Assembly (NCBI RefSeq): GCF_004353915.1
Contig: NZ_SMRP01000033.1
Span: forward strand, 1 to 61,241
Source: Paraburkholderia silviterrae
Lineage (GTDB): Bacteria; Pseudomonadota; Gammaproteobacteria; Burkholderiales; Burkholderiaceae
Reading direction: 5' to 3'
Length of the DNA: 61,241 nt
The translations under genes and the position numbers were made by a program. Positions 35,570 through 42,902 of this stretch are shown here, piece after piece. The notes beneath the pieces were generated by a model. It saw only the letters and a list, made by a program, of their open reading frames with translations, had not been told where the DNA came from and did not search any database. The stretch's first letter is position 1. The number at the start of each line of letters is the position of its first letter.

Positions 35570-36643
35570 TCAGAACGAGTGATGAATCCCAGTAAGCACG
35601 ATGGCCTGATTACGTCCGCTTGACACGCCCGCCGTGAAGAACGCCGCCTGCGCGCTCGAGTTAGCGTGCTCGTATAGCGCGTTCACATAGACCTGCGTGC
35701 GCTTCGAAAGCGAGTACACGTCGCCGATCATCACCTGGCTCCAGCGGCGGCCCGCGAGCGTCGATGTAGCCGCGCCGCCCACCACGCTGTTGAACGCCGT
35801 GACCTGGTAGTTCGCGCCGGCATCATAGCTCTGGAACGTGTTGGAATGTCCGTTGGACTCCAGCTTGGTGCGCGTGTACAGACCGTGCAAAAGCACTTTG
35901 CCAAACGAATACGACGCGCCAATGCCCATGTTCTCCACCTTGTCGGCCAGATAGGTGGCCGCGGGCTGGCCCTGGAACGTGGTGATGCCCGTGGTTACCA
36001 TCGACACCGTGCGGTCGTGCTCGTTCGACCAGGTGGCGCCGGCCTTGAACGGACCGTTCGCATAACTGAGCGAAAAGCCCATCGTGCGGCCAGTCGAAAA
36101 GTTCGTGGTATTGCCGAAGCCGAGTATCGCGCCCGCCGTGAAGCCATACCAGGTGGGCGAGCGGTACTTTACCGAGTTGTTGTAGGGCACGACGCCCGTG
36201 TCCGCGAGCTCGTCGATATTGCCCGGATGGAAGGCATACCAGCTACCCGCGAGATACGCCGTGCTGAACGGGTCGAGCACGTCGAATGAAAACGGCGTCT
36301 GATGGCCGAGCGTGAGCGTGCCGAACTGGTCCGACGCGAGGCCCACGTACGCCTGGCGGTTAAACAGCGTATTGGCCACCGCCATTGCGCCCGTATTGGT
36401 GTAAAAACCGTTTTCGAGCGTGAAGATCGCCTTGAGGCCGCCGCCCAGATCTTCCTGGCCGCGCAGGCCCCAACGGTCGGGTTGCGTATTGCCCTGCTCC
36501 TCCATCCACTTCGAATGGCCGCCCACGTTGCTGATGTAGGCCACGCCCGCATCCAGACTGCCATATAGCGTGACGCTGCTTTGCGCCCATGCAGACGAGA
36601 CGGCGCAGATTCCCGTCAACCCCGCGGCAATGAAGTGTTTCAA
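35570..36643 (-). CDS. Outer-membrane porin (Burkholderia OmpC-like general porin)
   Basis: A 357-residue 16-strand porin. A signal peptide ends in SSAWA-QSS, and the mature start QSSVTLYGSLDAGVAY is the hallmark of Burkholderiales porins. The C-terminus ends in phenylalanine (GIHHSF), needed for outer-membrane insertion. The start is TTG 36643, preceded by CAGGAG; no ATG gives an intact signal peptide. A half-perfect copy of the 18-bp palindrome found before the Rieske operon lies in its promoter, suggesting co-regulated uptake of the operon's substrate. Confidence 0.92.
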   Translation of the reverse strand: MKHFIAAGLTGICAVSSAWAQSSVTLYGSLDAGVAYISNVGGHSKWMEEQGNTQPDRWGLRGQEDLGGGLKAIFTLENGFYTNTGAMAVANTLFNRQAYVGLASDQFGTLTLGHQTPFSFDVLDPFSTAYLAGSWYAFHPGNIDELADTGVVPYNNSVKYRSPTWYGFTAGAILGFGNTTNFSTGRTMGFSLSYANGPFKAGATWSNEHDRTVSMVTTGITTFQGQPAATYLADKVENMGIGASYSFGKVLLHGLYTRTKLESNGHSNTFQSYDAGANYQVTAFNSVVGGAATSTLAGRRWSQVMIGDVYSLSKRTQVYVNALYEHANSSAQAAFFTAGVSSGRNQAIVLTGIHHSF

Positions 36644-36751
36644 CTTTGGACTCCTGATCGTATGACGAAAAGCCGGTGTGATCGTCCGGCAGACCCAACC
36701 CCTCGGCGTTGCGCGGCGCGCTTCTAACGGAGGCTCGCGTTCCAGGTTTTG

Positions 36752-36769
36752 TGTTCCATATATGGTTAA
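36752..36769. promoter_or_regulatory. Imperfect IclR-type operator on the porin side
   Basis: TGTTCCATATATGGTTAA shares 14 of 18 positions with the symmetric TGTTCC-N6-GGAACA form. A further half site, TGGAACG (36782-36788), lies 12 bp away. Both lie 110-145 bp upstream of the porin TTG start, on the shared porin/Rieske promoter segment. Confidence 0.55.
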
Positions 36770-37022
36770 ACGTGCTGCGTATGGAACGTTTTGGGAAGTA
36801 TAGTGACTCTCGCGCGACGCCAAAATACTTTTTTTGGACGGTAGTTCCCCCAGGTACGCACGCGCGGCGGTTTGCTCGAAACGCGCGTAAGTCCCTGCAC
36901 CGTAAGCGTTTTGGCAACCTGGTCGGCACGCCTGATGGCGTTGTTCATGTCCCTTTCAAAGATGCGCTCGGTGTTTTCCCCAGGGGCAGTGGATTTTTAT
37001 TTTCTCCCCGCCAGAACGTTCC

Positions 37023-37028
37023 TATAAT
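37023..37028 (+). promoter_or_regulatory. TATAAT -10 box of the Rieske operon
   Basis: A consensus TATAAT, 59 bp before the Rieske ferredoxin start. Seventeen bases upstream the sequence is TTTTCT, a poor -35, consistent with a promoter needing an activator. It overlaps the edge of a GAACGTTC palindrome (37014-37021), and the 18-bp operator starts 17 bp downstream. Confidence 0.55.
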
Positions 37029-37045
37029 GACCATACATAAACTAA

Positions 37046-37063
37046 TGTTCCTTATATGGAACA
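37046..37063. promoter_or_regulatory. Perfect-arm operator TGTTCC-N6-GGAACA before the Rieske operon
   Basis: TGTTCCTTATATGGAACA has 6-bp arms that are perfect inverted repeats around TTATAT. The size and the TGGAAC half-site resemble known IclR-family operators. It lies 23 bp upstream of the Rieske ferredoxin start, downstream of the TATAAT box, a repressor-like position. Two IclR genes flank the region. Confidence 0.65.
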
Positions 37064-37086
37064 CAGTTGATCGGGAAAGGTGAGAA

Positions 37087-37401
37087 ATGGCTGAAGAATG
37101 GCGCTGCGCCGGGCATGCCGGCGATCTGTCCGAAGACGCGCCGCTCGAGTTCAAGCTCGACGGCACGGAAATCGGCATCTACAAGGTGGGCGACGAGCTC
37201 TACGCACTCGAAAACGTCTGCCCTCATGCATACGCGTTGCTGACGCAAGGCTTCGTCGATGGCGACACCGTCGAATGCCCGCTGCACGAAGCCGTGTTTC
37301 ATATCCCAACCGGGAAGTGTCTCAAGGAGCCTGGCGGCCGCGATCTGAAGACGTACGCGGTGCGACTCGCTGGTGAAGAAATCCAGATCAAGGTGGAATG
37401 A
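37087..37401 (+). CDS. Rieske [2Fe-2S] ferredoxin of a non-heme iron oxygenase system
   Basis: A 104-residue Rieske ferredoxin. The cluster ligands are C45 and H47 (CPHA) and C64 and H67 (CPLH), a normal C-x-H / C-x2-H pair 16 residues apart, without the disulfide cysteines of cytochrome-complex Rieske proteins. It would carry electrons from the FAD reductase encoded at 47952 to the oxygenase encoded at 37759. Start ATG 37087 follows GGAAAGGTGAGAA. The next gene begins 1 nt after its stop. Confidence 0.92.
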   Translation: MAEEWRCAGHAGDLSEDAPLEFKLDGTEIGIYKVGDELYALENVCPHAYALLTQGFVDGDTVECPLHEAVFHIPTGKCLKEPGGRDLKTYAVRLAGEEIQIKVE

Positions 37402-37402
37402 C

Positions 37403-37714
37403 ATGCGAGAAGTCCCCGTGAATTTCAATCCGTTGCTCAAGCCCTGGCTCGCGCCGCAACCGAACAACGTGGCCGGCAAGGGCGTGATCGAGCAGCCGGG
37501 CCAGACCGAAAACCTGGTCTGGCAAACGCGCAAGGCCGAGCCCACGCAATACGAGAACGATTTCGGCGACGCGCTCGAACAGGTGTTCGAAGCCGGCGCC
37601 ACCGAGCTCGACGAAGTGGTGGCGGGCTTGAACCGCATCGGCTTTCGCACGCCGGAAGGCACGGCCTGGAACGCCGAGCGCCTGAGCGCCGAATTCCGTC
37701 TGCTCGCCGAATGA
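37403..37714 (+). CDS. Small protein with a recombinase-like helix-turn-helix segment
   Basis: A 103-residue soluble protein. The C-terminal part (TELDEVVAGLNRIGFRTPEGTAWNAERLSAEF) resembles the helical segment of large serine recombinases (LN-x-G-(I/F)-RTP-x-G-x-W), but no catalytic domain is present. The N-terminal half is proline- and asparagine-rich (NFNPLLKPWLAPQPNNVAGKG). Its place between ferredoxin and oxygenase genes, coupled by 1 nt, suggests a role with the oxygenase rather than in DNA rearrangement. Function unknown. Confidence 0.75.
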   Translation: MREVPVNFNPLLKPWLAPQPNNVAGKGVIEQPGQTENLVWQTRKAEPTQYENDFGDALEQVFEAGATELDEVVAGLNRIGFRTPEGTAWNAERLSAEFRLLAE

Positions 37715-37758
37715 GCCGGCGTCCGGAATCACGGAAACACTGAACACGGAGACCCCAC

Positions 37759-38844
37759 ATGACGTCCCCCACGCCTCAAGCCACCGGCAGCGCCGACCCG
37801 ATTCGCGCCTACCTCGACCGTGGCATCAAGAACTACTGGTATCCCGTTGCGCCGAGCTGGCAAGTGGGCAACGCGCCCATCGGCATCACACGCCTTGGCG
37901 AGCAGATCGTGCTGTGGCGCGATCAGGACGGCCAGGTCCACGCGCTCGAAGACCGCTGCCCGCACCGCGGCGCACGCCTGTCGCTCGGCTGGAATCTCGG
38001 CAACCGCGTGGCGTGCTGGTATCACGGCATCGAAGTCGACGGCAGCGGCACTGTGCAGAACGTGCCTGCCGTTTCGGCCTGCCCGCTCGAAGGCACGAAG
38101 TGCGTGAAGTCGTATCCGGCGCAAGAGCACGCCGGCGCGGTTTTCCTCTGGTTCGGCGACGAGGCGCACAAGGAACCGGCGCCGCTGCAATTGCCCGAGG
38201 AGCTCGTGGGCGACGAATATGCGAGCTTCCTGTGCATGTCGAACTGGAAGTGCAATTACCAGTACGCCATCGACAACGTGATGGACCCGATGCACGGCGC
38301 CTATCTGCACGCGACCTCGCACTCGATGGCCGAAGGCGACAAGCAGGCCGACATGCGTGTGCGCAAGACCGAGAGCGGCCTGATGTTCGAGAAGGTCGGC
38401 CAGCGCGACGTGAACTTCGACTGGGTCGAGCTGGGCGAAACCGGCTGTCTGTGGATGCGCCTCGCGATTCCGTACAAGAAGAAGTTCGGCCCGGGCGGCA
38501 ACTTCGGCATCATCGGCTTCGCAGTGCCTGTAGACGGTGACAACTGCCAGGTCTACTTCTGGCGCACCCGCAAGGTGCAGGGCTGGCAGCGCGACGCGTG
38601 GCGCTTCATGTACCGCAACCGCCTCGAAGGCCTGCATTGGGACGTGCTCGAGCAAGACCGCTACGTGCTGGAAAGCATGGCGCCGAATGCGCGCGATCAC
38701 GAGTTCCTCTATCAGCACGACGTGGGCATGACGCGCGTGCGCCGCATGCTGCGCCAGCGCGCCCAGCAGCACTTCGCCGAGCTCGATGCGCTGCGCGCCC
38801 AGCAGGGCGAAGCCGCGCAAGCCGCAGGGCACAGCCATGCATGA
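37759..38844 (+). CDS. Rieske aromatic ring-hydroxylating (or demethylating) oxygenase, alpha subunit
   Basis: A 361-residue oxygenase component. The Rieske cluster ligands are C67, H69, C86 and H89 (CPHRG...CWYHG). The mononuclear iron site is at H179 and H184 (DPMHGAYLH), with an acidic residue expected farther on. Length and the single-subunit arrangement (no beta-subunit gene nearby) resemble VanA/phthalate-type oxygenases, which attack aromatic acids or remove methyl groups. It overlaps the following SDR by 8 nt. It is probably the first catabolic step of this operon; substrate unknown. Confidence 0.92.
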   Translation: MTSPTPQATGSADPIRAYLDRGIKNYWYPVAPSWQVGNAPIGITRLGEQIVLWRDQDGQVHALEDRCPHRGARLSLGWNLGNRVACWYHGIEVDGSGTVQNVPAVSACPLEGTKCVKSYPAQEHAGAVFLWFGDEAHKEPAPLQLPEELVGDEYASFLCMSNWKCNYQYAIDNVMDPMHGAYLHATSHSMAEGDKQADMRVRKTESGLMFEKVGQRDVNFDWVELGETGCLWMRLAIPYKKKFGPGGNFGIIGFAVPVDGDNCQVYFWRTRKVQGWQRDAWRFMYRNRLEGLHWDVLEQDRYVLESMAPNARDHEFLYQHDVGMTRVRRMLRQRAQQHFAELDALRAQQGEAAQAAGHSHA

Positions 38845-39613
38845 CGCCCAGCTTGTGGCGCAGGCAACGCTTGCCGGCCGTCGCGTGATCGTCACGGGCG
38901 GCGCGCGTGGACTGGGCGCGGCGTTCGTGAGCGCGCTGGCCACGGTCGGCGCACGCGTCACCTTCGGCGACGTACTGCACGAAGCGGGCGAGGCGCTGGC
39001 GAAGTCGCTGGCAGCCGAGGGCCACGACGTGGCGTTCGCGCCGCTCGATCTCGCTCAGCCCGAGAGCATTTCGGCATTCGTCGATGGCGCCGCGCAACGC
39101 ATGGGCGGCGTGGATGCGCTCATCAACAACGCGGCCATCACGAACTCGGGCGGCAAGCTCGCGCAGGAGATCAGCGTGGCCACATGGGACGCCGTGATGG
39201 ACGTGAACGTGCGCGGCACCTGGCTCATGTGCGCGGCGGCGCAGCGCTGGCTGCGCGAGTCGGGCCGTGGCGCCATCGTCAATATCGCTTCGGACACCGC
39301 ACTATGGGGTGCGCCGAGGCTGCTCGCCTACGTAGCCAGCAAGGGCGCTGTGATTGCGATGACGCATTCGCTCGCACGCGAATTCGGCGCGGGCGGCATC
39401 ACTGTCAACGCCATCGCGCCGGGTCTCACTGAAGTGGAGGCCACGGCCTACGTGCCCGCCGAACGCCACGCGTATTACCTCGAAGGGCGCGCATTGCGCC
39501 GTGCCCAGGTTCCCGAGGACGTCTCTGGCCCGGTGTTGTTCCTCTTGTCCGACGCGGCGCGCTTCGTGACCGGACAACTGCTGCCGGTGAACGGCGGCTT
39601 CGTGATGAATTGA
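38837..39613 (+). CDS. Short-chain dehydrogenase/reductase
   Basis: A 258-residue classical SDR with cofactor loop VTGGARGLGAAF, NNAA, catalytic YVASK, and the C-terminal LLPVNGGFVMN. It probably uses NAD(H). Start ATG 38837 overlaps the Rieske stop, so translation is coupled. Next to a ring-hydroxylating oxygenase the expected job is dehydrogenation of a cis-diol or alcohol intermediate. Unlike the second SDR of this operon it keeps all catalytic residues. Confidence 0.9.
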   Translation: MHDAQLVAQATLAGRRVIVTGGARGLGAAFVSALATVGARVTFGDVLHEAGEALAKSLAAEGHDVAFAPLDLAQPESISAFVDGAAQRMGGVDALINNAAITNSGGKLAQEISVATWDAVMDVNVRGTWLMCAAAQRWLRESGRGAIVNIASDTALWGAPRLLAYVASKGAVIAMTHSLAREFGAGGITVNAIAPGLTEVEATAYVPAERHAYYLEGRALRRAQVPEDVSGPVLFLLSDAARFVTGQLLPVNGGFVMN

Positions 39614-39659
39614 TTTCGTGGAATTGAACATGAGTTCTCAGGAACCCAAGGAGAAAACG

Positions 39660-40196
39660 ATGGCCGATGCCGATATCGAGTGCAAGTCGTGGGACCGTCC
39701 CGCCGACGCGAGCTTTGACGACTGGATGAACAGCCGCGTGGCGCGCTACGAAACGCGCCGCTACGACTGGGACGCGCTGAAGTTTCAGGCCGACTACGAC
39801 CCGAAGTACCGCCGCGCGCAGATGCGCTACGTGGGCACGGGCGGCACCGGCGTCGCGAAGGACACGAACACCGTGCCCGCGGGCGGCTTCACGTTCTCGA
39901 CCATGGTGATCCCGGCCGGCAACATCGGCCCGAGCCACATCCATATGGATGTCGAGGAAATCTTCTTCGTGCTGCGCGGCAAGATGAAAGTTGTCTGCGA
40001 GAAAGACGGCGAAACGTGGGAAGCCGTGCTTGGCGAGCGTGACCTGATCTCGGTGCCGCCGGGCGTGTACCGCACGGAAATCAACATCGGCGAGGAAGAC
40101 GCGCTGATGTGCGTGATGCTCGGATCTTCCAAGCCCGTCACGCCGACTTACCCGCCGGATTCGCCGCTCGCGAAGATCAAGCGCGAAGCGAAGTAA
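39660..40196 (+). CDS. Cupin-domain protein
   Basis: 178 residues: a ~65-residue N-terminal extension, then one cupin barrel with motif 1 (PSHIHMDVEEIFFVLRGKMKV) carrying H-x-H and E metal ligands, and a second motif (DLISVPPGVYRTEIN) lacking the usual histidine. I chose ATG 39660 with AAGGAGAAAACG upstream; upstream in-frame ATGs at 39618 and 39630 are weaker. It could be a metal-dependent isomerase, dioxygenase or decarboxylase-like enzyme in the aromatic pathway. No specific reaction is assigned. Confidence 0.85.
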   Translation: MADADIECKSWDRPADASFDDWMNSRVARYETRRYDWDALKFQADYDPKYRRAQMRYVGTGGTGVAKDTNTVPAGGFTFSTMVIPAGNIGPSHIHMDVEEIFFVLRGKMKVVCEKDGETWEAVLGERDLISVPPGVYRTEINIGEEDALMCVMLGSSKPVTPTYPPDSPLAKIKREAK

Positions 40197-40247
40197 AGCA
40201 ACGCAGTCAAGCCAGCCACCCACGACTCCGCAACGGACCACCCAGTC

Positions 40248-41126
40248 ATGAACGAAGCGATCGACACCGCCGCCTCATCAGCCGCCGCGCTCGAAACGCG
40301 TCTCGCGCGCTTTGCGCTGCGCGAGGCCCGGGCCGGCGAGGCGCGCGTGAGCTATCGCGAGGCAGCCGGCGAGAGCGGTAATGAGGCACTACCGCTCGTG
40401 CTGCTGCATGGCATTGGTTCCGGAGCGGCTTCGTGGGTGCAGCAGTTCGAGGCACTGCGCAGTGCGCGCCGCGTGCTCGCGTGGGACGCGCCCGGTTACG
40501 GTGCTTCCACGCCGGTCGCGAGCGCGTCGCCCGTTGCCGCCGACTATGCGCGCGTGCTGGCCGACTGGCTCAACGCGCTCGGCATCGAGCGCTGCTTGCT
40601 GGTGGGGCATTCGCTTGGCGCGATCATCGCGGGTGCATTCGCTGCCGCCCAGCCGGCGCGGGTGAGCGGCTTGCTGCTGATCTCGCCCGCCGCTGGCTAC
40701 GGCGCCGCCGATCCTGCAGTGCGCGAAGAAAAGCGCAATGCGCGCCTCGCGATGCTGGCCGAACTCGGCCCGCAAGGCCTGGCGGAAAAGCGCAGCGCGA
40801 ACATGCTTTCGCCGCACGCCAGCGCCGACTCGCGCGCCTGGGTGCGCTGGAACATGTCGCGTGTCGTGCCGCACGGCTATGCGCAGGCCACGCATTTGCT
40901 CGCGAATGCCGATCTCGCTGCCGAGCTCGCGCGCTGCGTGGGCAAGGTGCCGATGGCCGTCGCCGTGGGCGCCGAAGACACGATCACCATGCCTGCGGCA
41001 TGCGAGCGGCTTGCGCACATCGCGCAGGCGCCGTTCCAGACCGTGCCGCACGCGGGTCACGCAGGCTACATTGAACAGCCCGATGCATACAACGCGCTGA
41101 TCGATGCTTTCTGTTCTGCATACTAA
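40248..41126 (+). CDS. Alpha/beta hydrolase, meta-cleavage-product hydrolase-like
   Basis: A 292-residue alpha/beta-hydrolase. LLHGIGSGAASW gives the oxyanion loop, the nucleophile serine is in LLVGHSLGAIIAG, and the acid and histidine are in GAEDTIT and PHAGHAGYIEQP. The layout is that of hydrolases that cut C-C bonds in ring-cleavage products or ester bonds such as 3-oxoadipate enol-lactone. Its company (two-domain VOC dioxygenase, Rieske oxygenase) favours the former, by inference. The start lacks a good ribosome site. Confidence 0.87.
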   Translation: MNEAIDTAASSAAALETRLARFALREARAGEARVSYREAAGESGNEALPLVLLHGIGSGAASWVQQFEALRSARRVLAWDAPGYGASTPVASASPVAADYARVLADWLNALGIERCLLVGHSLGAIIAGAFAAAQPARVSGLLLISPAAGYGAADPAVREEKRNARLAMLAELGPQGLAEKRSANMLSPHASADSRAWVRWNMSRVVPHGYAQATHLLANADLAAELARCVGKVPMAVAVGAEDTITMPAACERLAHIAQAPFQTVPHAGHAGYIEQPDAYNALIDAFCSAY

Positions 41127-41145
41127 GTACTACGGAGCTTAAGGA

Positions 41146-42090
41146 ATGACACCCGACGTCGCCAGCGCGTCCCCCGACGCCGACGCAGACCGCAACGACA
41201 CGAGCTATCGCGTGCCAGGTCTGGAACGGGGCCTGCGCATTCTGACCGAATTCTCGCCGCGCGAGCCGGTGCTCGACGCGCCCGAATTGTCGCGGCGCCT
41301 CGGCATTCCGCGCACCACGGTGTTTCGTCTGTTGCAGACGCTCGAATCGCTCGGCTTTCTCGAGCGCGCCGACCGCGACCGCAACTACCGCCTGGGCGTG
41401 GCCGTGCTGCGCCTCGGCTTCGAATATCTGAGCTCGCTCGAGCTGACCGATCTCGGCCTGCCGCTGATCGAGGCGCTGCGCGACGCAACCGGCCTGACCA
41501 CGCACATCGTGATCCGTGACGGACGCGACATTGTGTTCGTCGCCAAGGCGCAGAGCCACGCGCCCATTTTCAGCTCGGTGAAGGTGAACGTCGGCACGCG
41601 GTTGCCCGCGCACGCCACGACGCATGGCCAGGTGCTGATGGGCGATTTCACACTCGACGAATTGCGCGCGCTCTATCCGGAGCCGCGGCTCGAACGCTAT
41701 ACGCCCTCCACGCCGGAAACGGTCGAGGCGCTTTACGAACGCATTCGCGAAGACGCGGAGCGCGGCTACGCCGTGAGCGAATCGTCGTTCGAGCGCGGCA
41801 TCTCGGTGGTCTCGGCGCCGGTGCGCAACGACACGGGCCGCATCGCCGCCGTGGTGACGACGACCATTCCACGCCCCGGCATCGACGCGCAACTGCTCGA
41901 CAGCGGCCTGATCGACAAGGTGCGCCATGCGGCCGACGAACTCTCGAAGCGTTTGAATTATCGGCCGCAATTCAGGCCGGATATGCAGCAACAAGCGCAG
42001 CAACAAGCGAAGCAACAAGCGAAGCAACAAGCGGGTGCGCAGGCAGCCGGCAGGAAATCGCCTTACATGAAGGCATTGGGGATCAAATGA
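41146..42090 (+). CDS. IclR family transcriptional regulator (paralogue 2), within the Rieske operon
   Basis: A 314-residue IclR protein with helix-turn-helix (VPGLERGLRILTEFSPREPVLDAPELSRRLGIPRTTVFRLLQTLE) and effector domain closely matching the IclR gene at 33877. The C-terminus carries a Gln/Ala/Lys repeat made by four 12-nt units at 41986-42033. It sits between the hydrolase and an SDR and overlaps the latter (ATGA), so it is transcribed with the catabolic genes, allowing autoregulation through the 37046 operator. Confidence 0.92.
   Translation: MTPDVASASPDADADRNDTSYRVPGLERGLRILTEFSPREPVLDAPELSRRLGIPRTTVFRLLQTLESLGFLERADRDRNYRLGVAVLRLGFEYLSSLELTDLGLPLIEALRDATGLTTHIVIRDGRDIVFVAKAQSHAPIFSSVKVNVGTRLPAHATTHGQVLMGDFTLDELRALYPEPRLERYTPSTPETVEALYERIREDAERGYAVSESSFERGISVVSAPVRNDTGRIAAVVTTTIPRPGIDAQLLDSGLIDKVRHAADELSKRLNYRPQFRPDMQQQAQQQAKQQAKQQAGAQAAGRKSPYMKALGIK
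41986..42033 (+). repeat. Four 12-nt tandem repeats inside the IclR gene
   Basis: Units CAGCAACAAGCG, CAGCAACAAGCG, AAGCAACAAGCG, AAGCAACAAGCG. They encode a Q/A/K-rich tail. Being in frame, changes in repeat number would lengthen or shorten the tail without frameshift. Confidence 0.95.
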
Positions 42091-42902
42091 TTGAACTCGA
42101 CTTGAGCGGTCAGGTTGCGGTGGTGACGGGCGGGTCGTCCGGCATCGGCCTCGCCAGCGCCGAACTCTTTTTGCGCGCGGGCGCTTCGGTCGCGATCTGC
42201 GGCCGCGACAACGACCGCCTCGCACGCGCGGAGCGCGAATTGCGCGAGCGCCATCCGCAGGCACAACTGCTTGCCGTGCGCTGCGACGTGCTCGACGCCG
42301 ACGACGTGGCGGCTTTTGCGGGCGCCGTCGAACAGCGCTTCGGCCGCGCCGACATGCTCGTGAACAACGCGGGCCAGGGCCGCGTCTCGACTTTCGCCGA
42401 TACCACCGACGAAGCCTGGCGCGAAGAACTGGACCTCAAGTATTTCAGCATCATCCGTCCGACGCGCGCGTTCCTGCCGATGTTGCGTAGCGCCGCGAAA
42501 GGGGGCAATGCCGCGATCGTCTGCGTGAACTCGCTGCTCGCACTGCAGCCCGAGCCGCACATGGTGGCGACCTCGTCGGCGCGCGCGGGCGTGCTCAGCC
42601 TGATCAAGTCGCTCGCGGTGGAACTCGCGCCCGAGCATATTCGCGTGAACTCGATCCTGATCGGCATCGTGGAGTCGGGCCAGTGGCGCCGCCGCTACGA
42701 AAACGACACTCAAGCGCAGAGCGCTGGCCAGAGCTGGGAAGACTGGACACGCGAGCTCGCACGCAAGAAGCACATTCCGCTCGGCCGCTTCGGCCGCCCC
42801 GAAGAAGCCGCACAGGCACTGTTTTATCTGGCCACGTCCCTGTCGTCCTATACGACGGGCAGTCATATCGATGTATCTGGAGGCGTTGCACGTCATGTCT
42901 AA
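42087..42902 (+). CDS. SDR-family protein with altered active site
   Basis: A 271-residue SDR fold: VTGGSSGIGLAS cofactor loop, VNNAGQGRVS, VNSLLALQP, and the C-terminal TGSHIDVSGGVA. Where classical enzymes have Y-x-x-x-K, this protein reads T-S-S-A-R (in MVATSSARAGV), so both catalytic residues are replaced. It may bind NAD(P) without the usual chemistry or use another mechanism. It is coupled to the IclR gene upstream and to the ThDP gene downstream by overlapping start/stop codons. Confidence 0.88.
   Translation: MIELDLSGQVAVVTGGSSGIGLASAELFLRAGASVAICGRDNDRLARAERELRERHPQAQLLAVRCDVLDADDVAAFAGAVEQRFGRADMLVNNAGQGRVSTFADTTDEAWREELDLKYFSIIRPTRAFLPMLRSAAKGGNAAIVCVNSLLALQPEPHMVATSSARAGVLSLIKSLAVELAPEHIRVNSILIGIVESGQWRRRYENDTQAQSAGQSWEDWTRELARKKHIPLGRFGRPEEAAQALFYLATSLSSYTTGSHIDVSGGVARHV

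Larger units (their letters stand above)
36644..37086. other. 443-bp divergent region between porin and Rieske operon
   Basis: No gene. It is noticeably more A/T-rich than the flanks. It contains three related TGGAAC-type sites (36752, 36782, 37046) and a TATAAT box at 37023-37028 for the rightward operon. Confidence 0.6.
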
